64,000 nt of DNA from GCA-2794515 sp034436155 (lineage in GTDB: Bacteria > Chloroflexota > Anaerolineae > Aggregatilineales > Phototrophicaceae): NCBI GenBank assembly GCA_034436155.1, contig DAOTVP010000015.1:73538-137537 (forward strand). The letters run 5' to 3'. Numbering within the stretch: position 1 is the stretch's first letter; each line of letters opens with the position of its first letter. The notes beneath the pieces were generated by a model, which saw nothing but the letters and a program-made list of their open reading frames with translations, was not told the origin of the DNA and did not search any database. Shown here piece by piece: positions 8,875-17,723 of this stretch. Both the position numbers and the translations under genes were made by a program.

Positions 8875-11632
8875 AATGCTCATCAAAGTCCTGAAATTAG
8901 AACAGGACAAGGGTTATAAAAATAACGCCGTCATCGGCGGGTTATCGGCTTACGGTGAACAATGGGCGCAAGATGCCCATCAACAAGCCCGTAGACCAGA
9001 ACATCATATCTTGGTGGATGAAATTGTAGATACGCTCAATCGTTATGGCGATCTTGAGAGTAAAACCGAACGCAATAATGCCATCCTCTATTTGATGGAT
9101 AGGATTATGGGGCGCAAACCCGCGCCAGAACCGTATCTGGCGCGGTTGAGTTTGTATACCCAACCCGTAGAACCCACCCTCGCGCCGATGGTGGATGCAC
9201 CATCTGAACAATCCACATCCGCATCAAACCGCCCAGAGCGCGAAAAACGCCCTAAACGTGAGAAAAAGCGCGATGTCATAGGGGTGGCGGATGATGCAGA
9301 TAATCCATCAGAAAAGCCGATGAAAGCACCATCACCGCCCAAAGCGCGTAAATCCAAATCGACAATGCCCAAACCAACTGCGAACAACGAAATGCGCCTC
9401 GACAAAATCTTGAAAGAATCGTATATCGGCGATTCGTCCGATACGTGGCAATATGAACCACCCGTGGGTGGCAATACAGGTATATCGGATATGCCTGCCA
9501 AACCACGCCTCACGCGCCCACCACGCATTCCACGCCCGCCGATTTCCTCAGAGACCGCCGCCGACACCCTGCGTGGTCTGAACGCCAATATCGATACGGT
9601 CAAAGGGGTCGGTCCGAAATTGGTCGAGCAACTCAATACATTGGGCATTTATACAATTAACGACTTGATATTTAATTTGCCCCGCCGTTATGACGATTAT
9701 ACCCGCTTGTTGCCGATTAGCCGATTAATCCCCGAAACGATTGCCACGGTTATCGGCACGGTTAAATTTTGCGAAGTGCGCGAGGGCAAAAATAACCGTC
9801 GTGATTTTTATATGGAAGTGGACGATGGTACGGGTACAGTCGCGTGTACCTTTTTTGGGCAACACTTCTTAGTGCGCGTGATTCGCAAAAAGATGCAACT
9901 GGTCATCAGTGGCAAGGTGAGCGTGTATCGGCAACAACTCCGCATGAATAACCCCGAGTGGGAAGAATTAGACGATGAAAATTGGCATACAATGGGCATC
10001 GTGCCGATTTATCGGCTCACCGAAGGACTCAGTGGGCGTAGAATGCGTAACCTCATGCGTGAAGCGGTGATGTATTGGGCAGACCGCCTTCCCGATTATA
10101 TCCCCCTGCCGACTTTAGAACGGGCAGAATTGGCAGATTTGGGTTGGGCGGTGAAAAATCTGCACTTTCCAGAGACGCAAGATCACCTCGAACATGCCCG
10201 TAACCGCTATATCTTCGACCAATTGTTGCTCATGCAGATGAGCATCATGGCGAATCGGCGCGATTGGCAAGCCGAGCGTGCGCCATACCTGTCTGTGAGC
10301 GATGACTTTTTAGAGATGTTCATTCAATCGGCATTCCCATATACACTGACCAACGCGCAATATCGTGCTATTAACGATATTCGTCAAGATATGGCATCCG
10401 AAATCCCGATGAATCGCTTGTTACAAGGTGATGTTGGGTCTGGTAAGACGGCTGTCGCCATTAGCGCCTTAGCGATTGCCTTCGCTAATCAAAAACAAGG
10501 TGCGTTGATGTCACCAACGGGTATTTTAGCCGAACAACATTATCGCAACATCAGCCGTATATTCGATGCCCTCCCAGAGACAGACCGCCGTCCTGTGGTG
10601 GCATTACTCACCAGTTCGCTCTCGACCACAGAACGCGAAGCCGTCTATAACGGGATGCGCGATGGCTCGATTGATATTGTCATCGGCACGCACGCCCTGA
10701 TACAAGGTGGTGTCGAATTTTATGATTTGGGTTTGGTGATTATCGATGAGCAACACCGTTTTGGCGTGGAACAACGCAAATTGTTGCGTGCCAAAGGTGG
10801 CAATCCACATCTGTTGGTGATGACCGCTACCCCGATTCCGCGCACGATTTCGCTGACGGTATATGCCGATTTAGATCTGTCGATCATGGATGAAATGCCC
10901 GCAGGACGTACCCCTGTCGAGACCTTCATCGTCAAGCCGATAGAACGAGAACGGATTTACGCCTTCATCCGCGCCCAAATCGAAAAAGGGCGGCAAGCCT
11001 TCATCGTACATCCGTTGGTCGAGGCATCCGATAAAATCGAGGCGCGGTCTGCACAAGAGGCATACCAAGAATTGCTGACGGTGTTTCATCGTCAACGGGT
11101 GTGTTTGTTGCATGGTCGCATGAAACCTGCCGAAAAAGATGAGATTATGAGCGCGTTTGCCCGTCATGAATACGATATTATGGTCACGACATCGGTGGCA
11201 GAAGTCGGTGTGGATATTCCCAATGCCAGTGTGATCGCCATCGAAGGCGCGAATCGGTTTGGATTGGCGCAATTACACCAATTCCGTGGGCGTGTTGGGC
11301 GCGGGGGCTATCAATCGTATTGTTTGCTCATCCCTGATGCCGATAGCCCCGATTCTGAACAACGCCTGCAAGCGATGGTGAATACCACTAACGGCTTTGA
11401 ACTCGCCGAAATTGATTGGAAGATGCGCGGGGCGGGCGATTTAATCGGCACGCGCCAAAGCGGGAAGAATACGCTCCAGTTGATGGAATTTATGAAGCCC
11501 GAATTGGTCGAATTGGCGCAACGCGAAGCCCGTACCATCTACGAAGAAGACCCCTATCTACAACATCCAGACCATCATTTACTCAAACAACGGGTCGATA
11601 TGCTTTATAATGAGAATATGGATGTTAGTTAA
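8858..11632 (+). CDS. recG: ATP-dependent DNA helicase RecG, with N-terminal extension
   Basis: Remodels stalled replication forks and Holliday junctions. It has 924 residues, about 230 more than E. coli RecG (693). Residues 1-230 are an extension: a helical start (MPSALEMLIKVLKLEQ), then a Lys/Pro-rich disordered stretch (EREKRPKREKKRD). The wedge/OB domain follows (VKGVGPKLVEQLNTLGIYT, then LPRRYDDYTRL). The helicase domains carry Walker A GDVGSGKTAVA, motif II DEQHRFGV, motif III MTATPIPRT, motif V TTSVAEVGVDIPNA, and motif VI with HQFRGRVGRGG. The ATG at 8858 has GGAAAG nearby and overlaps the upstream degV stop. Extended RecG proteins are common in Chloroflexota; the role of the extension is not known from sequence. 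Confidence 0.96.
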   Translation: MPSALEMLIKVLKLEQDKGYKNNAVIGGLSAYGEQWAQDAHQQARRPEHHILVDEIVDTLNRYGDLESKTERNNAILYLMDRIMGRKPAPEPYLARLSLYTQPVEPTLAPMVDAPSEQSTSASNRPEREKRPKREKKRDVIGVADDADNPSEKPMKAPSPPKARKSKSTMPKPTANNEMRLDKILKESYIGDSSDTWQYEPPVGGNTGISDMPAKPRLTRPPRIPRPPISSETAADTLRGLNANIDTVKGVGPKLVEQLNTLGIYTINDLIFNLPRRYDDYTRLLPISRLIPETIATVIGTVKFCEVREGKNNRRDFYMEVDDGTGTVACTFFGQHFLVRVIRKKMQLVISGKVSVYRQQLRMNNPEWEELDDENWHTMGIVPIYRLTEGLSGRRMRNLMREAVMYWADRLPDYIPLPTLERAELADLGWAVKNLHFPETQDHLEHARNRYIFDQLLLMQMSIMANRRDWQAERAPYLSVSDDFLEMFIQSAFPYTLTNAQYRAINDIRQDMASEIPMNRLLQGDVGSGKTAVAISALAIAFANQKQGALMSPTGILAEQHYRNISRIFDALPETDRRPVVALLTSSLSTTEREAVYNGMRDGSIDIVIGTHALIQGGVEFYDLGLVIIDEQHRFGVEQRKLLRAKGGNPHLLVMTATPIPRTISLTVYADLDLSIMDEMPAGRTPVETFIVKPIERERIYAFIRAQIEKGRQAFIVHPLVEASDKIEARSAQEAYQELLTVFHRQRVCLLHGRMKPAEKDEIMSAFARHEYDIMVTTSVAEVGVDIPNASVIAIEGANRFGLAQLHQFRGRVGRGGYQSYCLLIPDADSPDSEQRLQAMVNTTNGFELAEIDWKMRGAGDLIGTRQSGKNTLQLMEFMKPELVELAQREARTIYEEDPYLQHPDHHLLKQRVDMLYNENMDVS

Positions 11633-11650
11633 ACAACATGAGGAATACAC

Positions 11651-12115
11651 ATGATAGGACAACCACCAGTCTGGGCAACCGCCGAAGAAGTCGCCGAAAA
11701 ATTGCACACCTATGTGGTGAATCACATGAATTTATCGAATGTGGGGCATGTCACCGATGCCAAAATCGGGTATATCCTCTCGGATGAACCGCGTATTGTG
11801 GCGTATCCCACTGTTGGTGTGGTCGATAAATCACGCCTCTCACATTTACCGGCGGGGGATATTATCCCTTTCGCGCCCGATTTTGCCATTGAGGTCATCT
11901 CGCCAGAGAACCCCGCCGATGCAGTGCAAGCGAAAATTCGGCAATATCTCAATGCAGGGGTGCGCCAGATATGGGTGGCACACGTCAAGGCGCGGTCTAT
12001 CGCTGTGTATTCGCCCGATATTGTGTTCACCGTCCCGTTTGATGGCACACTATTCGGCGAAGATATGCTCCCTGGTTTCAAGTTGACCATGCGCGATTTA
12101 TACAGCAGAGGGTAG
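11651..12115 (+). CDS. Uma2 family putative endonuclease, N-terminally shortened
   Basis: PD-(D/E)XK-fold protein of the Uma2 family, 154 residues. Seen: PDFAIEVISPEN (the Asp and Glu metal ligands), then KIRQYLNAGVRQIWV and LPGFKLTMRDL. The usual opening strand with an ELLDGE-like motif and P-x-x-x-H is absent, although the next gene keeps it, and the normal PDV-F block is YPTVGVVDKSR. The protein is therefore about 30 residues short and could be inactive. Start ATG 11651 has GAGGAA upstream. It lies 18 bp after recG and 3 bp before a second Uma2 gene. Cellular role of Uma2 proteins is largely unknown; many genomes carry dozens. Confidence 0.75.
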   Translation: MIGQPPVWATAEEVAEKLHTYVVNHMNLSNVGHVTDAKIGYILSDEPRIVAYPTVGVVDKSRLSHLPAGDIIPFAPDFAIEVISPENPADAVQAKIRQYLNAGVRQIWVAHVKARSIAVYSPDIVFTVPFDGTLFGEDMLPGFKLTMRDLYSRG

Positions 12116-12118
12116 ACG

Positions 12119-12658
12119 ATGGTAACAACCACCAAAAATCGGATTTCGGCAGACCAATACCTACAATCTGCCGAGACCAATATCCCCCAAGAATTATTAG
12201 ACGGCGAGGTTATCGTGACTGCATCCCCCATCAATGCCCATCAGCGCATGGTTGGACGGGTATATCAGGTGTTGTTATCGCTCATCCCCAACGGCGAGGT
12301 GATATTATCGCCATCGGATGTGTATTTGGATGAGTGGAATGTCGTCCAACCTGATTTGTTTTGGATTGCCGAAAACAGCCCTTGCCAAGATGTAGATACG
12401 CATTTTGTTGGTGCGCCTACATTGATTGTCGAGGTGTTATCTCCATCTACCGCCAAGCGCGATAAAATCCAAAAATTTCGGCTGTATGAGAAAAATCGCG
12501 TACCCGAATATTGGTTAGTAGATGTGGATGAGGGGCATATCGAAGTTTGGTCACTAAATGATGAAAAATATGCCTTCATTGGGCGATACACCAGCGAAGA
12601 ATCGTTTGTATCGCCCATATTGGGGCAGAAGTCGGTCAAGGTGGGGGAGATTTTTTAG
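12119..12658 (+). CDS. Uma2 family putative endonuclease
   Basis: Full-length Uma2 protein of 179 residues: QELLDGEVIVTASPINAHQR at the start, VVQPDLFWI, PTLIVEVLSPSTAKRDKI-K (Asp and Glu metal site), YWLVDVDEGHIEVW and a C-terminal strand. Begins 3 bp after the previous Uma2 stop and is probably co-transcribed with it and recG. It ends convergently with carA, overlapping it by 4 bases. No partner methylase or toxin is present, so a restriction function is not supported. Confidence 0.8.
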   Translation: MVTTTKNRISADQYLQSAETNIPQELLDGEVIVTASPINAHQRMVGRVYQVLLSLIPNGEVILSPSDVYLDEWNVVQPDLFWIAENSPCQDVDTHFVGAPTLIVEVLSPSTAKRDKIQKFRLYEKNRVPEYWLVDVDEGHIEVWSLNDEKYAFIGRYTSEESFVSPILGQKSVKVGEIF

Positions 12659-13773
12659 CTCTTTTTCACCCGTTCCACAAATTCATCGAACAGATACAAC
12701 GAGTCGTGCGGGCCGGGCGATGATTCGGGATGATATTGCACGCTAAACGCGCCCAATGCGTCATGCCGAATTCCCTCTATTGTTTGGTCATTCAGGTTGA
12801 TATGGGTCACTTCTGCCCCGCCCAAATCACTGTCGTGGCTGACAGCGAAGCCGTGATTGTGGGCGCTGATTTCGACATGCCCTGTCATCATATTTTTCAC
12901 GGGTTGATTGCCCCCACGATGTCCAAAGCGCATTTTTTCGGTCTTGCCACCGAGCGCCAAGCCCAAAATCTGATGTCCCAAACAGATGCCAAATACAGGC
13001 ACTTTGCCGATTAAATTTTTGACATTATCAATCGCGTAGGTCACGGCGGCGGGGTCTCCTGGTCCGTTGCTCAGGAACACTCCCGCAGGATTTTGCGCCA
13101 AGACTTCATCATAGGGCATATTGGCTGGCACAACGCGCACGCGCAAGCCTCTATCGGTCAACATGCGTAAAATATTGTGCTTGATGCCATAATCGTAGGC
13201 GATAATCAGCGGGGCATTATCATCTTGGGGATAGGTCTTATACCACTGTGGATCGCTATGTTCTGTCCAGTTATAGGGTTCGGGCGTGGTGACATCATCG
13301 ACCAAATTCCACCCCGACATATCGGGCGATTGACGCGCCAATTCGATGAGCGCATCGGCATCTTTTGCGTGTTCGCCGTGGGCAATTGCCGCCCGCATCA
13401 CGCCTTTGCTACGGATATGACGAACAAGGGCGCGGGTATCTACCTCGCTAAGACCAATCACGCCCTGTTCTCGCAGATAGCTATTTAAGTCGCCTCGGTT
13501 ACGCCAATTGCTGACCACTGGGCTGAGTGAGCGTACCACAAATCCAGACACCCAAACTTTCGCCGATTCGACATCTTCGACATTAATGCCCGTGTTGCCG
13601 ATATGCGAGACGGTCATGGTGACAATTTGCTTATAATACGACGGGTCGGTGAGAATTTCTTGATAGCCCGTCATGGACGTATTGAAGACCAGTTCACCGG
13701 TTTGCACGCCTTCCGCGCCCCAACCTGTGCCTGTGAATACCCGTCCATCTTCTAGCGCCAGCAATCCTGTCAT
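12655..13773 (-). CDS. carA: Carbamoyl-phosphate synthase small subunit
   Basis: Glutaminase subunit that supplies ammonia to CarB for carbamoyl phosphate, the precursor of arginine and pyrimidines. It has 372 residues, the normal length. N-terminal CPSase domain has FNTSMTGYQEILTDPSY; the C-terminal class I glutamine amidotransferase has the nucleophile in FGICLGHQILGLALGG and the His/Glu pair in VQYHPESSPGPHD. carB is not in the window. It sits 25 bp downstream of a GNAT gene and about 720 bp past the argCBDJ stop on the same strand, so the region looks like an arginine locus. Regulation is not visible. Confidence 0.97.
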   Translation of the reverse strand: MTGLLALEDGRVFTGTGWGAEGVQTGELVFNTSMTGYQEILTDPSYYKQIVTMTVSHIGNTGINVEDVESAKVWVSGFVVRSLSPVVSNWRNRGDLNSYLREQGVIGLSEVDTRALVRHIRSKGVMRAAIAHGEHAKDADALIELARQSPDMSGWNLVDDVTTPEPYNWTEHSDPQWYKTYPQDDNAPLIIAYDYGIKHNILRMLTDRGLRVRVVPANMPYDEVLAQNPAGVFLSNGPGDPAAVTYAIDNVKNLIGKVPVFGICLGHQILGLALGGKTEKMRFGHRGGNQPVKNMMTGHVEISAHNHGFAVSHDSDLGGAEVTHINLNDQTIEGIRHDALGAFSVQYHPESSPGPHDSLYLFDEFVERVKKS

Positions 13774-13798
13774 AACCTATCCTTTCGTGATGATGTTC

Positions 13799-14230
13799 TT
13801 ACTTGAGATACTTGCGGAATGTATACGATGACCGCTTAAAGCCACCTTTTTCTTCGTAAAAATGATGTGCATCGTTGCGGTGAAGACCCGATGTCAGCCA
13901 CAGATAATCGCAATTATTCCCTCTGGCAATCGCTTCGATGTGTTTGACCAATGCCAACCCGTAGCCTTTCGAGCGATGCCCCTCCGCCGTCACAAGGTCT
14001 TGGATGTAAATGCTCCGCCCGTTTAAGAGCGTGGTGGATTGACGAAATCCCGCCAATGCCACAGGGGTCGTGCTGTTATCATCTTCATACACCGCCAACA
14101 ACCGATACCCTTGCGGGATCATAATTTGTAATAGGCTCAGAAACTCATCCTCTTCCATGGGGCGCAATTCGCGCATGACGGGGAAGGCACTCTTAAATTG
14201 CTCAACGGTCATCAATTCAACAATTTTCAT
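13799..14230 (-). CDS. GNAT family N-acetyltransferase
   Basis: 143-residue acetyltransferase. The acetyl-CoA loop is seen as VTAEGHRSKGYGLALVKHIE (motif A, R/Q-x-x-G-x-G/A), preceded by SIYIQDLV and followed by CDYLWLTSGLHRNDAHHFYEEKGGF, the typical C-terminal half. AAAGGAG lies about 7 bp before ATG 14230. It is placed between the arg operon and carA. The substrate is unknown; family members acetylate small amines, amino acids or protein N-termini. Nothing in the sequence links it to N-acetylglutamate synthesis, although its position makes that worth asking: no argA-like gene is seen, and ArgJ of the bifunctional kind can supply this activity. Confidence 0.85.
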   Translation of the reverse strand: MKIVELMTVEQFKSAFPVMRELRPMEEDEFLSLLQIMIPQGYRLLAVYEDDNSTTPVALAGFRQSTTLLNGRSIYIQDLVTAEGHRSKGYGLALVKHIEAIARGNNCDYLWLTSGLHRNDAHHFYEEKGGFKRSSYTFRKYLK

Positions 14231-14287
14231 TTTGGAACTCCTTTGTGTGTGCTAAAAAATATATTCTATGGTTTATATATAGTCTGT

Positions 14288-14307
14288 GGACGCGCAGAAG
14301 CGCGTCC
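14288..14307. repeat. Short hairpin, simple type (GGACGCGC arms)
   Basis: Perfect 8-bp inverted repeat GGACGCGC-agaa-GCGCGTCC. The same arms with the same flanks (GT before, GT after) recur at 28921-28941 with a different loop. It sits in the 264-bp gap between argJ and the GNAT gene and may act as a terminator remnant or a dispersed palindrome. Confidence 0.7.
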
Positions 14308-14344
14308 GTACAGGAAACAAGTTAGTCAAACGATACATCTTTAT

Positions 14345-14440
14345 GGACGACATACGCGCTCTGCGCTAGTCGTCCATTACACAACGCCTATTTTGATGGA
14401 TGTAATGGCGGACTAGAGGCTTTAGCCTCGTATGTCCGCC
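14345..14440. repeat. Paired asymmetric-hairpin repeat, copy A
   Basis: Two hairpins in opposite orientation. The first (14345-14375) is GGACGAC, ATAC, GCGC, loop TCT, GCGC, TA, GTCGTCC. The second (14407-14440), read on the other strand, has the same plan: a 7-bp outer stem (GGCGGAC/GTCCGCC), a 4-nt GTAT bulge facing TA, and a 6-bp inner stem. The layout recurs at 40347 and 54487. Fills most of the argJ/GNAT gap. Confidence 0.75.
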
Positions 14441-14494
14441 ACAAAAATTGTATTGAACACATATTGTCACATCCCTACAGATGGTGTGATTATA

Positions 14495-15724
14495 TCACGA
14501 GCGATAATGACTGTTAATCGAAATATAATCGTGGCTCATGTCGCATGTCCAGACCGAAGCATGACCTACACCGATATTGAGATCGAGGATGATGGTCATT
14601 TCGGCTTCGGCGAATATGGCTTTTGCATCGGCTTCGTTATAATCTGTGCCTGTGCCATTGGCAAAAATCACCAATTTATCTGATGATAATTGCTCTAACT
14701 GATAAAAATTGACCCCTTTAGCGATAGTCAATACGGCACGCTTAGGGTCAAAGGTTACACCTGCCCGTCCCGCCGCCGCCATGATGCGCCCCCAATTTGG
14801 GTCGCCACCATAAATCGCGGTCTTGACGAGGGGTGATGTGGCGATGGCATCGGCAATTTTTCGGGCAGATAGGTTATCAGGTGCATTTTGGATTTTTATC
14901 TCCACCAGCTTGGTTGCACCTTCACCATCACGGGCGATACTTTGCGCCAATTTTTCACATATAGAAGTTAGATGATCTGAAAACTCAATGTAGGCTTGTT
15001 GGGTATCTATTGTCACATTGCTCATGCCATTTGCCATCAACAAAACGGTGTCGTTGGTACTCATATCACCGTCTACCGTGATGCAATTGAAGGTATGCTC
15101 ATTGGCTTGTTGGAGCGCCATCTGTGCCTGCCCCGCCACCAATGTCGCATCGGTGACGATGACCGCCAACATGGTCGCCATATTGGGCGCAATCATGCCC
15201 GCGCCTTTGGCGATTCCTGTGATGGTATAACTGCCATTGGGTGTATCCACCGTGACGGATGCCATTTTATGCACCGTGTCGGTGGTCATAATGGCTTTGG
15301 CGGTCGATTCCCAATCCGTACCCAGTTGATTCACCGCCAAATCAATGCCCGTGTAGATTTTATCCATCGGCAATTGTGTGCCAATTACCCCTGTAGACAT
15401 GACCATGACATGATGCTCATCCACGCCGATTTTATCGGCAACCGCTTTGGCAGTCGCACGCGCATTTTGTAAGCCTTGTTCGCCTGTGGCGGCGTTGGCG
15501 CACCCAGTATTCACGGCAACGGCGCGGATCGCATCGCTAAATCTTGCTAACCATTCCATCCCCAATAAAACGGGCGCGGCTTTGACCATATTGGTGGTGA
15601 ACACGCCCGCCGTCATACATGGCACATCACTGACAATCATGGCAAAATCGAGCAGGTTATTCGGTTTGAGTCCGCACGAAACACCCGCTACACGAAACCC
15701 TTTTGGAAATGTGAAATCGGTCAT
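14495..15724 (-). CDS. argJ: Bifunctional glutamate N-acetyltransferase / amino-acid acetyltransferase
   Basis: Moves the acetyl group from N-acetylornithine to glutamate, closing the cyclic arginine pathway; bifunctional members also use acetyl-CoA. It has 409 residues. The self-cleavage site that creates the beta chain is visible in IAKGAGMIAPNMATMLAVIV, with Thr of MATML as nucleophile. Other family blocks: NTGCANAATG, TGVIGTQLP, DGDMSTNDTVLLMANG and GDPNWGRIMAAAGRAGV. ATG 15724 overlaps the argD stop by one base, so the two are translationally coupled. It is the last gene of argCBDJ; the intergenic hairpin array follows it. Confidence 0.97.
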   Translation of the reverse strand: MTDFTFPKGFRVAGVSCGLKPNNLLDFAMIVSDVPCMTAGVFTTNMVKAAPVLLGMEWLARFSDAIRAVAVNTGCANAATGEQGLQNARATAKAVADKIGVDEHHVMVMSTGVIGTQLPMDKIYTGIDLAVNQLGTDWESTAKAIMTTDTVHKMASVTVDTPNGSYTITGIAKGAGMIAPNMATMLAVIVTDATLVAGQAQMALQQANEHTFNCITVDGDMSTNDTVLLMANGMSNVTIDTQQAYIEFSDHLTSICEKLAQSIARDGEGATKLVEIKIQNAPDNLSARKIADAIATSPLVKTAIYGGDPNWGRIMAAAGRAGVTFDPKRAVLTIAKGVNFYQLEQLSSDKLVIFANGTGTDYNEADAKAIFAEAEMTIILDLNIGVGHASVWTCDMSHDYISINSHYRS

Positions 15725-16938
15725 CAAAACGTCTCCAAGATGAGGGCTAATTTATCGCATAATGTATCCACATGATGTTTTTCGATGATGAGCGGTGGCA
15801 CAAAACGGATGACATGCGTCCCTGCATTGACCAGCAACAAGCCGTGTTCGTAACCCGCTTGGATGATGGGGTCTACTTCGCGTTTGAATTCAAGCCCGAC
15901 CATCAACCCGCGTCCGCGTACTTCAACGATGTCGGGGTGGGTGAGCGATTTGAGTTTTTGTTGCAGATAATCCCCAACTTCGGTCACATGCGCCAAAAAT
16001 TCGGGCGCAGATAGCCGTTCTAGCACATGCTTGGCGACCGATGTGACAAACGGATTGCCCGCAAATGTCGAGCCGTGATTGCCCGCGTGGATGGCGCTTG
16101 CGACTTCGTTTGTGACCAAAATCGCGCCGATGGGCAAGCCACCCGCCAACGGTTTAGCGAGGGTCATGATGTCGGGGGTCACATCGTAGGCTTCATGCGC
16201 CCAAAGCGTGCCTGTGCGCCCCATGCCACATTGAATTTCGTCAAAAATCAGCACAGCATCGTATTCATCACATAAAGCCCGTAATTCAGCTAAAAATTCG
16301 GGCGTGGCGACATTGATACCGCCTTCGCCTTGTATCGGTTCAATTAAAACACCCGCCGTATTCGCGTTTATCACGGCGCGGGCGCTTTCGATGTCGTTAA
16401 AAATCCCGCCGCGAATGGCGGGCAACAGGGGCTTAAAGCCTGTCTGATATTTTTCTTTGGGTGTGAGCGAGAGCGACCCCATCGTCCGTCCATGAAAGGC
16501 GTTGCTAAAACTCACGAGTTCGGTTTTATCGTGATAGCCTTTTTCGTAGGCGACTTTACGGGCGAATTTAATCGCGCCCTCGTTGGCTTCTGTCCCGCTA
16601 TTGGTGAAAAATACGCGGTCTGCGAATGATTTTTCGGTCAGTAGTTTCGCCAATTCGACATGCGGAACGGTATGATACAAATTGCTGGTATGAATCAAGC
16701 CTGTCGCCAATTGTTGTGTAATGACGGCTTGTACCTCTTTATCGCCATAACCCAACGCATTGACGGCGATTCCCGCCACCCAATCCAGATAACTTTTGCC
16801 TGTGCTATCGAACACATGCACCCCTTGACCATGCACCAACACAAACGGCGGGCGCTTATAGGTTTGCAAAATCACATCATGCTCATCTTGGATGAGTTGT
16901 TCGGTACGGGTGAGGGTTTGTTGCATATCGGGTATCAT
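15724..16938 (-). CDS. argD: Acetylornithine aminotransferase
   Basis: PLP enzyme converting N-acetylglutamate semialdehyde to N-acetylornithine. It has 404 residues, fold-type I class III. Motifs: FFTNSGTEANEGAIKFARK, FSNAFHGRTMGSLS, LIFDEIQCGMGRTG, and the Schiff-base Lys in TLAKPLAGGLPIGA. ATG 16938 overlaps the argB stop by one base; a GTG one codon earlier is also possible. The third gene of argCBDJ. Some homologues also serve in lysine synthesis; the gene order favours arginine. Confidence 0.96.
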   Translation of the reverse strand: MIPDMQQTLTRTEQLIQDEHDVILQTYKRPPFVLVHGQGVHVFDSTGKSYLDWVAGIAVNALGYGDKEVQAVITQQLATGLIHTSNLYHTVPHVELAKLLTEKSFADRVFFTNSGTEANEGAIKFARKVAYEKGYHDKTELVSFSNAFHGRTMGSLSLTPKEKYQTGFKPLLPAIRGGIFNDIESARAVINANTAGVLIEPIQGEGGINVATPEFLAELRALCDEYDAVLIFDEIQCGMGRTGTLWAHEAYDVTPDIMTLAKPLAGGLPIGAILVTNEVASAIHAGNHGSTFAGNPFVTSVAKHVLERLSAPEFLAHVTEVGDYLQQKLKSLTHPDIVEVRGRGLMVGLEFKREVDPIIQAGYEHGLLLVNAGTHVIRFVPPLIIEKHHVDTLCDKLALILETF

Positions 16939-17723
16939 CACTTTTTTGCTCCACTAAATGTTGTGCCTGTGTTCGATTGTAAGCCTGCTAAGTTGGTGAT
17001 AACAGCTTGAGGTACACCTAATTTTACCACATGCAAGGCGGTTTGCACTTTTGGTATCATACCACCATGAATCACGCCGTCTTTGATGAGGTGTTCGGCT
17101 TGTTTGGGTGTGAGATGGGCTTGCACCTCGCCATCTACCATCACGCCAGCCACATTCGTCAGAAAGACGATTTTTTCGGCGTGAATGGCGTTGGCAACCG
17201 CCCCCGCCACATGATCGGCATTGACGTTATAAATGGCTTGTGGGGCGATCATCACGGGGTCGCCACCCATACAAATTGGCGCGATGACGGGGATAACGCC
17301 CTCACTCAACCACTGTGTGATAATATCGCCGCGCACTTTGACCACATCGCCCGTGAAGCTCATATCAATATAGGCATGGCGCATTTTGACAGCCCGAATT
17401 AGGCCTCTATCCACACCAGAAACGCCGATCGCATCTACACCCGCTTCGGTGAAAATTTGGACGAGGCGCGTATTCACCAACCCGCGCAACATCATCACCA
17501 CCACATCCAACGAGGCTTGGTCGGTGACGCGAATCCCATCCACTTTTTTCGGTTCGATCTGCAAGCGTTCTTGCATATCGGTGATTTCTGCCCCGCCACC
17601 ATGCACAATCACCACAGGGGCGGGATAATTTTTCACGGTTTGGGCTAATCCACTCAAAAATTGTCCATCGGTCAATTCATGACCGCCGATTTTTATCACA
17701 ACGGGGGGATGTTGAAGGTTCAT
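16938..17723 (-). CDS. argB: Acetylglutamate kinase
   Basis: Phosphorylates N-acetylglutamate, the usual feedback-controlled step of arginine synthesis. It has 261 residues. Motifs: VVIKIGGHEL (first Gly-rich loop), VIVHGGGAEI, RVTDQASLDVV, GDVVKVRGD, NVNADHVAGAVANAIHAEKI and GGMIPKVQTAL. The length and the absence of a long N-terminal helix resemble E. coli-type, arginine-insensitive NAGK rather than the hexameric inhibited type; that is an inference. It overlaps argC by 4 bases (ATGA). Confidence 0.96.
   Translation of the reverse strand: MNLQHPPVVIKIGGHELTDGQFLSGLAQTVKNYPAPVVIVHGGGAEITDMQERLQIEPKKVDGIRVTDQASLDVVVMMLRGLVNTRLVQIFTEAGVDAIGVSGVDRGLIRAVKMRHAYIDMSFTGDVVKVRGDIITQWLSEGVIPVIAPICMGGDPVMIAPQAIYNVNADHVAGAVANAIHAEKIVFLTNVAGVMVDGEVQAHLTPKQAEHLIKDGVIHGGMIPKVQTALHVVKLGVPQAVITNLAGLQSNTGTTFSGAKK

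Noticed and set aside
11651..12658. Uma2 pair as a restriction-modification or defence island
   Set aside because: No methyltransferase, toxin or other defence gene nearby; Uma2 genes are abundant in such genomes.
14281..14460. CRISPR-like array in the argJ/GNAT gap
   Set aside because: The repeats are palindromic hairpins of unequal sequence and spacing; no direct repeats or cas genes.
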